This document shows positions 25,733-39,689 of a stretch of 64,000 nt of DNA, in pieces. The position numbers were made by a program, and so were the translations under genes. Positions within the stretch are counted from its first letter, which is position 1. The number at the start of each line of letters is the position of its first letter. The notes below the pieces were generated by a model. That model was not told where the DNA came from, searched no databases, and saw only the letters and a program-made list of their open reading frames with translations. Source of the DNA: Megaleporinus macrocephalus (lineage: Eukaryota > Chordata > Actinopteri > Characiformes > Anostomidae); the NCBI GenBank assembly GCA_021613375.1, contig CM038705.1, forward strand, positions 7,061,438 to 7,125,437, written 5' to 3'.

Positions 25733-28700
25733 AATGGGGTGTTTGGAAGATCTTTGTTTACCCCAGTAGGAACGTTTGCATGCAACTATGGTATGTATAT
25801 GTCTGTTTTAGTTTACTATCCTATGGTTTTAATTATGTACTCTCTGTTTTGCTGTCTTTTAATTGCAGAGCTCACCAACGACTGACCATAGGGGCGTCCT
25901 GACAAACAGCAGCCTTTTTGTGTTTACAACAGGATGTCTACTGTCCTGACATAATGCGTACAGATGTAGCAAAAGCTGCACGGGACATACACAGCATAAA
26001 AGCCTGAATACCACAACCGCTGTCAACGGCTGGGCTAGGGCGAGATGATGGACAGCACGTTCTCTGGTAAACACTTAAATCACTGCATCTCAGAACACAA
26101 ATGTTTACAGCAGCGTACCGGAGTAGAAGCTGATTTCGCTTATGAGCAGCCAGCGATCTGCGAAGGCGAAGCGGCACCGGAGGATCTGCGCCGGTTGGCC
26201 CCCAAGCGGCAGGGCCACGGAGCGGGACGAGGGGTCCTTCAGGTCCTCCAGAGGAACGGGCAGCCTCAGCGCCGGCTCTGTCCACCGGCTCAGCAGACTC
26301 GCCTTGAACTCGCACATCACCTCGGAGAACACGCGAACCCCCTGAGTGTGTCTGTTATTGCTGTGGACCTGAAACACACAAACACACAGTCAGGGCTGGA
26401 CTGGGAACCAGACAGTGACCCCCACACCCCACAGCCTGGTGCAATCCCTAAAGAAATCCCCCTGTGACAAGACTAAGCTTGCTTTTATAGTTACAATCAG
26501 TGGATACACATTCATACAACTGTAAACATGTTTCGTTGTACATGAGCACCAACAAAGCTGTAGCTTGGCAGGGAACTGGAGTGACCGCTACACAGCTAGC
26601 TAGTTATTCAGCCAGTGTGTTATAGTGCATTAACATCACGCCAGCGATCTGTAACCTTAAGTGTACAAGTAGATTAAATTGACTGTCTGACTCAATTAAA
26701 TTGTCTGACTCTTTGGCCCTCATCTCTCTCTAGACAGCCTCCACAGCTCAACTTTCCTGGCTGCTATCATTATGCTTTGTTTTGGGGTGGCTGTGTTCAT
26801 GTGATTGGCTGATAGCCACACATTAAGAATGAAGCAGGTCACTAATATCCCCAGATCTGTGTACTCCAGGATTTGACCGGGACAATCTTTATTAATCCTC
26901 ATAGACCCTTATACATACTGGCCCACAAAGAACTGTCTTGGTTCTCCTGATGACCAGTCCATCCCAGCACCCTTGAGGTTCAATCAGGCCTGAAATTTTG
27001 GTCTGAGACCAAGAACCCTCAAAACTTTCCAAGCCCAACCCAACACATAGCATCACATTTCAAGTCTAGACCCAATAAAGCCTGGGCTACAGTTTGTCCA
27101 AACCCAATCGATCAAAACAATGTCAAGTCTGGTATCCAGCACTGATGACAGTTCAGTCAAATGCTGCCCAAAATGAATTCAAATCTAAAAGTGCAATGAC
27201 TATAACAGTTTGATCATCTGTAGATCAAACAAACCTTATTTTTACTTATATTCTTGTGTTGTGATTGCAGTTAGGGCACTTGCATCATGAAGGCCTTGAT
27301 TCAGTTGCATCAATTTTAGTCAATCAGAATCAGTAATAACACAATTTACCAAAAGTATCTGGTCATTTTTTACTGGGCTATTTTTAATGAAATCTTAAGT
27401 AAAAATGGTTTTGTTATTGTGGGCACCCCACAATACACAGGTGGGCACCCTGACCTGTATTGATTTTCCAAATGAAATGAAGCTAACACCTCCTCTTATA
27501 GACAACACACTTTAGTAACAGTAAATTTAAGATTTACAAGGAATTTGTCCAGCACTATGCATTACAGACGAATGCAGTACAGAAGTATGCCATAACCAAG
27601 GTTGCTTCTAGAGATGGAAGGATTGATCGGCTATGTATCGGTATCGGCCGATTTTGAATCAAAATATGTGATCAGCGAGCAGACGATATTTCTCCAATTT
27701 AGCCGATCTCGAGAGCTGATCGATGGCGTTAAAAAAATGTAAATCTAATTTCTGTATTTCCAGCTAGCGTTTCATTGAGGAAGAGGAGCCCTGCGTGAAA
27801 CCCCCTCCGGCCAGCTCCCTGCAATTCCTATCTGAACCACTAGGTGGAAATACATACTATTTCATTTTCCACAGACTGACTAAAGCAGTGGCCTCGCGAG
27901 AACAGTTTAAGCTTTTACCGCATGTACGGAAAGAAAACATCGTCCGTCTGGCAGTTTGTTACCGTATGTGACTCAGACTCATCCAGAGCAGTTTATAACA
28001 TCTGTAAAATTAGTAACATCAGCATCTCTCGTTTTGAAACCAAGACAAAGACATTTAACACTATAATCTGATACACACTTCAGAGACACCACACAGCTGA
28101 ACACAGTGACTATCAGTAAACAGCAGAGCTAGAACACACAGCTAACACAAAACAAATAACCCAGAACACCTACAGACCAGATCTGACCAGTACTAACAGA
28201 ACAGCAGCAGAAACAGCCAGAGAGCTAAAGAACCACAGCCAGAGTGATTGAGTTTATAGTTCTAGATAAGCAGCTCTTCTCGGCTGTAGAAGACGTTCAT
28301 TCTGCTGCTTAATGTTCCACCTGGATCTACGCTCTGCTGTTCCTAGTAGAGATACTTTTCAGATGTGGCTCTTCCGGAGCTTATCAAGCGGTTTACTCCC
28401 ACATAGACCAACTTCTAATTTAGTTACAAATATAATACTGTTTCATATGAGCTTGTTAAAAATAATAATGAACCAGTTTAGACCATGTTTCATGACCTGC
28501 TTGTGCTAATACCTACATGTAGCCTACCGTGGCGTATACCTCGCCCTCAATCGGTATTGGCTATCGGCCAATCGTGCTGAAAGGTGATCGGCGATCGGAA
28601 TCGGCCTCAAAAACGCTGATCGGTCCATCTCTAGTTGCTTCCCATAGATGCAATCAACAAGACATGTTATTTGAGCTGGGGTGCACATGATTGCATGTAA

Positions 28701-30531
28701 GCTTTTGCTCCAGTTGACGAATTCCTTAAAGAACTGTAACTGGATCTATTCATTTTGTGAAGGAGTATACGGGATTGATGGCAAAGTGACGACAGAGAGC
28801 AGACAGAAGTGAAACCAGATGTTCTCACTACAGAGTGAGTGCGCGAGAGAGAGAGAGGAAAAGTGAGAGGGGATAAGGGTAATTGGCATGACAGGTTAGT
28901 GATTAACCTGGCGTGTAAGGTCAACATCTAAATAAACACACAGACACACACACGCATGGAAGAGTCTTTTGAATCCAAACAACTCCAACAGCGGTGACCT
29001 GTCGAGAGGTTAAAGAGTAACAGATCTTATCAGTAGCATCTTCTAAGCTTCTACACACACACACACACACACGCACACGCACACGCACACCCAGCTGTTT
29101 CTGTGAACTGCGGCCCACTACATAGACTTCCATTCATTTCCTGGAGACGTACTAAAGCCATAGACCCTACTAACCCTTATCTTTAATGGTTACATCTTGT
29201 GGACCTGCTTGTGGTCCCCACATTGTCTGTATATTATGGGAATTTGAAATAAATCTGGCACACACACACACACACACACAAACATAAAGGTTTGTTTTAT
29301 ACTTACATACTGATTAGGTATAAAAACAAGAATCTATAATAATTATGGATTATAAAGCAACCAGTCATCATTCACACCACCTCCTTGTGTCTATACTCAC
29401 TGTCCGTTTGATTAAAAGCACTTAGTAGTTCTACATTTTACAGACTGTAGTTCATCTAAATTCTCTGTATACTTTGTTATCCTGTTCTTTGATGGTCAGG
29501 ACCCCCACAGGACCACCACAGAGCAGGTATTAATTTGGGTGGTGAGTCATTCTCAGGATTGCAGTGACACTGACATGGTGGTGGTGTGTTAGTAGTGTGT
29601 GATGTGCTGGTGTGAATGAATCAGACACCTCAGTGTCACTGCTGAACTGAGAATAGTCCACCAACCAAAATGATCCAGTGCACAGCATCCTTTGACCACT
29701 CATGAACTAGATCAGGGGTGTTTAACTAGAGTTCAGTACGATCCAGTTAGAGGAGATCTCCTCAGGCCGGTCTGGACCGTCATCATCTCTAACGTGTGTT
29801 CTGATTCAGTGGTGTATCCTGTTTACTGCAGTAGTCTAGTATCAGCATCTTATACCATCAGCTACTGAAACACCAACACACCACACATACCGTTCAGTAT
29901 ATTTACTGCTTAAATGCTGAACTGAATTAATTATTTATAAACTTCTAAAAAATGTTTTTACTCACTTCAATAAAAACAAGAGCTACATTAAAAAAAACAA
30001 CGCTTTTGAAAAGAAGAGCATCTTAAAGTGTTTATTTATAGAAACAGTAAATACAACTAGGCGAGCAAGTCTCGTTCCATTCCTGGTTAAACAGTTTTTG
30101 CTGTTGACTTTTCTTTTTTTTTCTTTTTTTTCCCGACTCGCTTTACTCTCCGACTGCTGCTTTTCACTTTGTACCTCGCTTACCTCCTAAATCTGCACAG
30201 ATCTGATTGGCTGAGGAGTCTTTGGTGCTCTTACAGCGCACGTGATTGGTCTGTGAGGTTACTGCGCCGCAAAGGCTGTATACTGTAAAGACAAGAAAAG
30301 CTCCACCGCTCAAAATAAACATAGTCAAAATTAAACCATTCTCAATAGTTTATCGCTTTGGGTCCGCATAGGACAACGCCTGGGTCCAGACCCGGACCAC
30401 GGTCCGCCTATTAGTGGCCTCTGGACTAGAGGATGACCAACGCAAACTGTGCAGCAGCCCTAAAATAATATTGTAAATAAGCATTGCAGGCCTTAGTTCT
30501 GGGGCATTTTGGTCCAGAAAATGTACAAAAA

Positions 30532-30568
<37 letters not shown>

Positions 30569-33500
30569 CTGAATAAGTGAGCGCTGCTTGTTCCTAGGGG
30601 GCCTGTAGACATCTTTCCAAGCTGTTAGAGCTTAAGCAAGAAAAAGAGTTTTTAAAGAGGTGTTGAGGAGGCCGGGGGGCAACGGAAACACAGGGGAGAA
30701 ACAACAGTCACAGTTGGGAGGGGGGTAGTTTTAGGACAAACGCCTGAAACTAGCGGGGAAAGGGTCATAAATCATGTTCTGAAATAAAAAGAGCTGAGTC
30801 TCTAATGCTTTGTTAGGCACCTGGCCAATATCCTTCCTCGAAGCTCCAGGGAGTGTGGCTGTGAGTCAGCCACGAGAAGTTACCACCGCAGAGGGAAAAC
30901 AAAGGTGTGAGGGAAGAGAATGAGAGGGAGATGAAAAGAGGAGGAATGTGTGGACAGTGTGAATAGAATAGGAGCGAATAAGAGGAATGTAGAGAATGCA
31001 GAGTCGAACACAGAGACTGCCCAGATCCTCGAAACAAAGCCGGGGCAGCATCAGATAAGCGGAAAAGCATTGACGATGCTTTCCATGCACAGAGCACACA
31101 GACCGGCGAACAGATGGGTGACAAATTACTGGATAATTACTGGATAAACAAAAGAGGCAGATTTACTAAGAAAGGCACTAATTACAGAGAGTCTACAGAC
31201 AGAGTTGGCAGGTCATTATAATAATATCGTTCCAATAATCAGAGGTTGTTTACAGTCATGTGATTCTGATGATGTGTGAAATCCAGATGGAGGGCAGGAA
31301 GTGAAAAAGAGGGTAGGAGGCTGTACTGAGCTGGTTTGGACAGTATTACGAGAAACAGACAATCACAAAACATGTTAGAGGTGATGTTTGTTATGAAGAG
31401 AAACAACTTTATCAACACAGCAGATTAAAAACCAACTTTTCTTCCAGACGTCCTTCTACTCAAGAAAACAAACAAACTTGAAAAAGAATTGTGACGGTCG
31501 TTTGTTTTTTGGTTGCTGTCCTGTGAATTAACCAGCAACCAACGTTCAACTTCGCAAGGCCTCGTTTAAATTCTGAATCCATAGGGTTTAATATGATCTT
31601 GGCCCAACCTTTGCAGCTTTAACAGCTTCAACTCCTCTGGGAAGGCTCTCCATTAGTGAATTTAGACTAACGCTCTAATTCACTGGTGCGCAGTCATGTT
31701 AGAACAGAAAGACGCCGTCCCAAAACTGTCCCCACAAAGTTGGGAGAATGAAATCGTCCAGAATCTCTTGGTCTGCTGAAGCATTAAGAGTTCCTTTCAC
31801 TTGAACTAAGGGTCCGAGCCCAACTCCTGAAAAACAACCCCACACCATAATCCCCCCTCCACCAAACTTTACACTCGGCACAATGCAGTCAGACAAGTAC
31901 CGTTCTCCTGGCAACCACCAAACCCAATCTCGTCCATCGGATTGTCAGATGAAGAAGCGTGAGGCTAACATATAGAAACTCCAAATTTATCTAGTATTGA
32001 CATAATGTTACAAAAACTGCGAACTATATTAGTTAAATATCTTAAACCTGCAATATTAGTAAATCAACATAAATCAGAGGATTCATCAGTAATTGGCTCA
32101 TACAGTAGAGAAGCGGAAGATCAGACAGATAGGAGCAAGATCGTTAAGAACTTTCTGAGAATTTTTAAAAATATGCACAACCTTATGAGAAGAAGGTAAA
32201 GATCTTGGAATATGGATGCAGTGTGTGTGCAGATGCATTTAGATTCAGTTATTGCACGAAAACCCCGACGAGGAACCCACCTGTGAAAAGGTTTTGCGAA
32301 GCAGGGAGGGTGCAAATCTAATGAGCAGCATTGGGGATGGAAAGCTTGACATTTTACTTTCAAAGGACAAAGAATTTTCAGCTTGAGCGAGTGGAAACTC
32401 AGGTTCGTTTATCTGAATTATCCGTGCCTTTAGGAACACAGAGTTTATTTCAGGGCGATGGTTTCAGCCAACGTTTACGAGGAGAGCAGAAATAATATAA
32501 CGCTATTGTTTACGCTTCCGCATAAACGAACATGCAAGTGAGAGAACGGTCCACTTGTCTGTCCTACATCTCTCACAGGAGCTTCAAGGGATTTATATCT
32601 GGGTGACTGCAAAGTTCATAGCACAGGATTTACATCATTTACATAATCTTCAACCTACACAGTGACTCTACACAGAGACAGGCTGGAGGACACCATCCTG
32701 GAAGTGTCCACTCCCATCATAACTAAATGAACACTGGCAAAATAAAGAAGCTAATCAGACCAATTTGGCAATTTAATGCTTTAAAGCCTGAACCAGCCTG
32801 AACCACCCAACCAGGGGGTGGGTGGGTGATGGAGGCCATCCCAGCGTCATCGGGCGAAAGCGGGGAACACCATGGAGAGGTCGCCAGTCCATTGCATGCC
32901 CAACACTCACTCACGCACTCACACCTACGAGTAGTTTAGAGTGAGGATCCTAACATGCATGTGTTTGGACTGTGGGAGGAAACCGGAGTACCCGGAGGAA
33001 CCCACTCAAGCACGGAGAGAACATACACACCCCACACAAAACCACCCGGACCGGGAACCCAACCCAGATCATCTTACTGTGAGGAGACAGTGCTGATCAC
33101 TACACCACAGTGCTGCCGGCTTACATGCCTTATTCTTGTTTAAATAAGCAGCTTTGATACAGACAAAATTTACAAATCTATAAAATGTTAGGCTTACATG
33201 AATAAAGGCAAGAACAGCACTGAGAAATATGTAATTTACACATTTCAAATGGCAGAAAAGTGAACTGAAAGAAATGTGTGTGTTTACCTGCATGGTGTGA
33301 AAGAGGCGGGTTTTCTCAAAGTGGAACTCGATGTCGACAGTAGGCTGGCCCAGCGCTTCACGGCTCCAGCCCACGTAATCGTATCCGGGCCATACCCTTA
33401 GCTCCTTACTTTCCACAAAATCATCCCCACCCAGCACTCCGTCACACAGCTGACCCAGACCTCCGAACAGCACCCTGCAGACAGTGACGAGAGGGGCCTG

Positions 33501-35946
33501 AAATCATTCATTTACGAATGCCTCCATTGCTCAACACCATACGTTAACAGATCTGTGTGGACTATGTGAGGTGTTATCACACGTCCGCAGCGACAAACAA
33601 ACAGAGAAAAACAAACTCATTGGAATTGGTCTATATCAGTAAATCAGCATTGGCTGATACTCAACAGTAGCACTCATATCAGATCACAAGATAACAAGAT
33701 CAACTGATTCTCAAAATGGGATACAATTAGATATGAGTCATAGACACATGGAGATGTCCAAGTCTAACAGCAGTCTAATGCTTTCTTAATCATTTTAATA
33801 GAAATGGGTAACAGAGCAGAACCATTTTCAGCTCATAACAGAAAATAATGGAATTCATCACCTTAGATAGATATAGCCACCCATTTTCTGCTGGATTCAA
33901 TAATACTGTGATCATTTTAGCTCATTTATAGCTGTTTTTATTTCGTTACGGCTCAGTTTTTATTTTAAAGGACTGACTTTAACAATAACATCATTTCACT
34001 TTTTTTTGTATATTAAAAAATAATAAAACTTTTTTTTGTCTAAGCAAAGAAATTACATTTGGGTACGTTTACATTCGTTGACTTAATTTGAAAATGCCTT
34101 TAAGTTGGGTGTAAATTTCAAACTAAATGGACCAAAAGAAATGGACAAAAACTGCTGGGAAAGAAGTCTGTTTACTATGACTCACATTAACAGTACGTGT
34201 TTGTCCTTCTTCTACAAAGTTCGGCTTTTGAAAACTCAAGGTTTCGCTCCGACAGCAGTGATTTACAGATCAGACAGACACGCTGGATGGGCTGCGTCCT
34301 CCCACATAGCATTATATAGTGTCACATACTGCTATACATCAAAGTGCAGTTATAAAACAACGGCAGAGAGAGCTGATAAAGGTTTAAGACTGCAATAAAC
34401 AGCTTTCAGCATCACTTACCACACTTAATATCAATTTACTATCTTGTCACTAACTGACTACTTTTCAGCTGAAACTGAACGCTAGGCTGGGCAATCACAC
34501 ATACACAGAATACAATATACACTACCGCTCAAAAGTTTAGGATCACTTTAGAATTTCATTTCATGTAATTTTCATGCAATTCACAAACAATATTGTTCAT
34601 TTCACAATTACTGTAAGTGTATCAGATGATTTTTAAAGAATAAAAATGTTTGTATTAAAGTCTATTTTTGTATAGAGGCTTATTTTGCATATAGTTCTAT
34701 TATCAGTAATTCTCAGTCCTCTGTCTAAATCTCCTGGTACGACCACCAATCCAAGTTAAGGATGTTATTGGACTAATTGGTTGTTAGGACACTCTTGCTC
34801 AATTGTGATCACAGCTGAAAAACATTCTACTAATAAGTGAGTATAAAAGGGAGAACAACATTCTAGGTTAGTTTAGTATCTGAAGATCAGCAGTTGATGG
34901 CTTGCTGACCGACTCACAATGACCAGAAAGAAACAACTTTCTTTAGAGACCCGTCAGTCCATTGTTGTGTTAAGGAAGAAGGTACTCCATTAAAACAAGA
35001 ACATTTCACTGTGATCCCAAACTTTTGAGCGGTAGTGTAAATATTTATAAATACAACAGAACAGCAGAATATTTGGCTGAGCCATACAAGTATAAAATAC
35101 AACTGACCAATAAACCCATCCCTCATTATTTTACGCTTGTAAAAATCTGTTGTTAATTGTCATTTAATGACTTGGAACAGTGGCTACGTTTACATGCAGC
35201 CTGATAATCCGTTAATAATCCAACTAATAGCTCAATCAGGAATAGAATACGTCCATGTATACAGCTCAATCTGAATAGACAAGTCCGATTGAGGTCATTC
35301 CGATTCCAATTTCTATCCGATTGAACGAGTTGGGTAATCCCGTAAATAATCAGTTCAATAGAAGAATAATGGCTGTGTAAATGCCTGTATCCGATTACAC
35401 TCCCAATCGAAAAAGTTTAATGACGTTCTGCACATGTGCAGTGGTGTCATAAAGGAAATTAAAACATGGTGGGCAGCAGAAACTGGTATTTAGAGACAAA
35501 GTTAGCAGGACGGACGGTAGTAAAACTGGCAATAACGGGCTGTTCAAACAAGTCTATGAGAAAATGAACGATGGTGGGTTTACACGAACTGTAGAGTGAC
35601 TTAAAAACAGATGGACGTTTCTCAAATCGGCTCTGCTCTGTCCTCGTCCCCTTTTTACGAGGTTATTGATAAATTCATGGGAGATCGACTCTCACCCATC
35701 TTTAATAAATCTCACTCTGACTGAAGTCATGGTAACGTTTACACCAAGTTGTACTCTGCGCATACGTGCAAATTTTGGCTCTGATTACTTGGAGTGTGCA
35801 TGTAAACGAAGATTTTCATAAGATTGTTGAGTACAGTGAGAATATAAACACCCCATTGGAGAAAATCTCTGCATGTAAACACAGCCAGTGATATGATATA
35901 AAAACTGATATAAAAGTGAATATGGGGGCGACATGGCATGCTCCTA

Positions 35947-35992
<46 letters not shown>

Positions 35993-38408
35993 AAAAAGTC
36001 ACAATATCACAGGGTAGAATAAGGCATAGTGGGTTGACTCCTTAGGATTGGGTGCAACGCTGATAATAATTCATTAGAAAACCAGAAAAACGAAGAAAAC
36101 CTGTAATGAAAGAGAATTCAATTGAATTTGGGGCCTGACTTGAATACAGTTCAGGTAATATGAGTTCCTGGTCGTAAGACCATGGAGCTACCACATTTGA
36201 CTAACTTGTCTACCAAAGCTCAACTCCCTCTCAGCTCGAGGTCAGCACTCTCCAGTTAGTCCCCCAATATTAGTTTCCACACCCATCTTGTAGGACAGGT
36301 CCTGCCCCTGGTTGGAACCACTGCCTCCTTCAGGGGTTGAATGCCCTACAAGAACGGGTTTCACTTTGAAACAAAAATAAACTACAACAACAATGAAACA
36401 GAACAGAGCATAACATGTATCTCCATTTTTGGCGATTTTGAGTTTTCTACATCCACTGAACACGCCTATGGTCGTTTACATTGTCTGAAAATTTCATGAT
36501 GATTAGACCAATAGAAGTGCTCCAAAATAGCTTGTGAAAAAATTCTGGTTACATTGACTTACATGGAATGTAAAGTATGTTTTTGGTCTCTCCTGTAAAG
36601 TTGCAATTTTCGAGACACCCAGCCCCCCACCTTTAGCTGGCTGTGGGCCCTATGGCACCTTAAGGGTGAGCTCAGACTATACTGCCTCTCTTTGCTGGTT
36701 CTACTAGGGTAGGCCTATAGGTAAGTATTTCACTAACACACACATATACACACACAGTCTCTGGTGATGGGCGACACCTTTTGCCTCATCACAGACATAA
36801 CTTTCATATATGTAACAGAAAAAACAGAATCTACAGACGGTTCTCATCTAGCAGGTTATACACACACACACAGCTGTGGCAATCGCGTCTGGCCTGTGTC
36901 AAATATCCTTAGGTCAGCTAATGCAAACATCTCTGGCCCATTAAAAGCACATCTGGGAGCACTTACTTACACAAAACAAGTACCAGCTCCAACACACACA
37001 CTCGCACAGTGTATGACAACCACTCGTGACGATGGCTGAGAAAACTGTACTTGAACAGCCACAAACACCGCTAAGACATAAACGAAGGCGTGTAAGAGTT
37101 ATAGGGAGTTATGAGATTGACCATACAGTGTTCACTACACTTTAAATGCAGGTTTAAATAATACTTTCTGCTCCACGTTCAGAGTATGAATTGTGGCAGG
37201 GGTCGTTGGGGGTGATCCCTGGAGGACAGTCTGGCTATGACGTGATCTATAGACCACCATACATTTCCGCCCTTCAGCACAGCTGTAACTGGGAAAGAAT
37301 GCATTGGTAGATGGAGCACGGGCAGGGCAACGTCCACGAGACTCGAGTTAAGCTACAAGAAGATTTCTGTGTGAGTGTGCATGTTTCTTACCCTGCTTCG
37401 ATGCTACCATCGTAGATGGAGTCGTTCAGGTAAACAGGGGAGCCTGACAGGTGCATCACATGTCCCATGGGTGCAGCGTAGGCCTTCAGTCCATCTGCCC
37501 GACAGAAATACACCAGTGAGACTCTAGTACTCCAGGCTTAGAGAGACGTTAGGTTGATTCGCTGAGGAGCTCACCGTTCCACAGACAGCCGTACAGCTCC
37601 ACCCTCAGACACACGCTCATCACCCGGTCTGCCAGGGGGTAGAAGCGGACCATGCGAGCGATGATGGGAGGACCCAGGTCCTTAAGAACTACGTCATATG
37701 TGTTTTCATTACCGGAGATCACCTGAAACAGGTAAACACTTCACTTTATACATGCACTATATGAACTGAATACCACATTCTGATTCTATTACTGCAATAT
37801 GCCTTGTTTTTATCTTTATCTTTCTTTTTTTCCTCAGTAAGGGCTACTTGACAACCCTACTCCTACTTGGGGTTGCTTGATAAGAGCTGACATTGACAAA
37901 TTGCTGAAGACATCATGAATACAAATCACAGGTGAAGAGAATGTTTAGAAACAACTTCAAAAACCTGATAATAAAACTAACATCATGTTATGTATCGCGA
38001 AAAGTGCCTTAAGTATCGCAACATTATACCCACCTCTAACACAGACCACTGTTTACTATTTTCTATTAGTTAATTTATTTATTGCAGCCACTTTACAGAC
38101 TGTTCAACAAACAGGTGAAAGCCCAGCTCAGCACACACCTGTTCATTTTCACTGCTGAGTAACCAATCAGTGTACGTGACCACGAAATTACTCAAAATAC
38201 AACTTAATATGAGGCAGAGAGAGAGAGAGAAGGAGAAGGTGTGTGAGAGAGAAAGCAGGAGGAAAAGAGAGGGAAAGAGAAAGAGAAAGGGGAGCAGGGA
38301 GAGAGAACGGGAGGGAGGGAGAAAGAGAAAGGGATAAGGCAGAGAGAGAAAGGGAGCGAGAAAAAAAAAGAAGTGTGAGAGGGAAAGAGAGAGAGAGAGA
38401 GAAAATGG

Positions 38409-38493
<85 letters not shown>

Positions 38494-38496
38494 TGG

Positions 38497-38533
<37 letters not shown>

Positions 38534-38666
38534 AGAAGGGGTGTGAGAGGAAGCAAGAGGGAGAGAGAGAGGAAAAGAGAGAGAAAGAGAGAGGAAAAGA
38601 GAGAGAAAGAGAGAGAAAGGAAGGGAGGAAGAGAGAGACTGGAAACAAGGAAACAAGAGGGAGAGA

Positions 38667-38702
<36 letters not shown>

Positions 38703-38785
38703 GAGTGAGAAGGAGAAGGGGTGCAAGAGGGAGAGAGAGGGAAACAGAGAGAAAGAGACAGAGGAAGGGAGGAAGAAAGAGAGGC

Positions 38786-38824
<39 letters not shown>

Positions 38825-39356
38825 GAGTGAGAAGGAGTGAGAGGAAGCAAGAGGGAGAGAGGGAAACAGAAAGAGAGAAAAGGAGCGAGAAGGGGTATGA
38901 GAGAGGAAGTGAGAGGGAAAGAAAGAGACAGAGTGAGAGAAAGAGAGAGAGAGAGAGAGAAGGAGAAGGAGTGGGAGAGAGAGCAAGAAGGAGAAGGAGT
39001 TGGAGAGAGAGTGAGGTGGGGGGGGCATGAGAGAGGGAAAGGAAGAAAGAGAAAGGGGGAGCGAGAACCAGAGTGAGTGAGAGAGTAAAAGAGAGAGGAG
39101 AGAGTGGGCTAAACGTTTCTCACTGACCTCCTGACCCCAGCGGTCTTTCCAGGTGATCCACTGACGGCCGTCGCGAGAGTAACGGAGCCTGTAGCTCCGC
39201 GCAAACTCGCGCCCGTGCCCGTCGGCATGGCGACCCTGTGTGCCCACCAGAGACAGAAAGTGCAGCGAGTGTAGGTCCACCTGCAGGTACTCAGAACCGC
39301 TGGGAAAGACAGAACCTGCCGGACACCACGCACCATCCCCCTCACCTGTACTTAAC

Positions 39357-39442
<86 letters not shown>

Positions 39443-39511
39443 AAGAGAGAGATATACACAGATATATATATATAGAGAGAGACAGAGAAAGAGAGATAGA
39501 CACAGATAGAC

Positions 39512-39552
<41 letters not shown>

Positions 39553-39569
39553 CAGAAAGAGAGAGATAT

Positions 39570-39638
<69 letters not shown>

Positions 39639-39651
39639 TATATATATATAT

Positions 39652-39689
<38 letters not shown>

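Larger units (their letters stand above)
26369..33287 (-). other. ddr1 intron 6
   Basis: Contains the hAT-type element 27601-28641, (CA)n tracts at 29053-29090, 29260-29280 and 30536-30567, an inverted copy of the 1540-2000 repeat at 29400-29700, a Tc1 relic at 31550-31960 and repeat B at 32815-33117. Stretches such as 26400-27600 and 30600-31480 show nothing I recognise. Confidence 0.65.
33475..37391 (-). other. ddr1 intron 5
   Basis: Holds a Tc1 deletion derivative (34520-35037), a Harbinger-like element (35183-35887), an (AT)n tract (35949-35987) and an inverted repeat copy at 36455-36620. 33480-34500 and 36630-37390 show no recognised element. Confidence 0.65.

Noticed and set aside
34105..34398. 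Plus-strand frame of 97 residues in ddr1 intron 5
   Set aside because: No family resemblance, no splice context, and AT-rich intronic composition.
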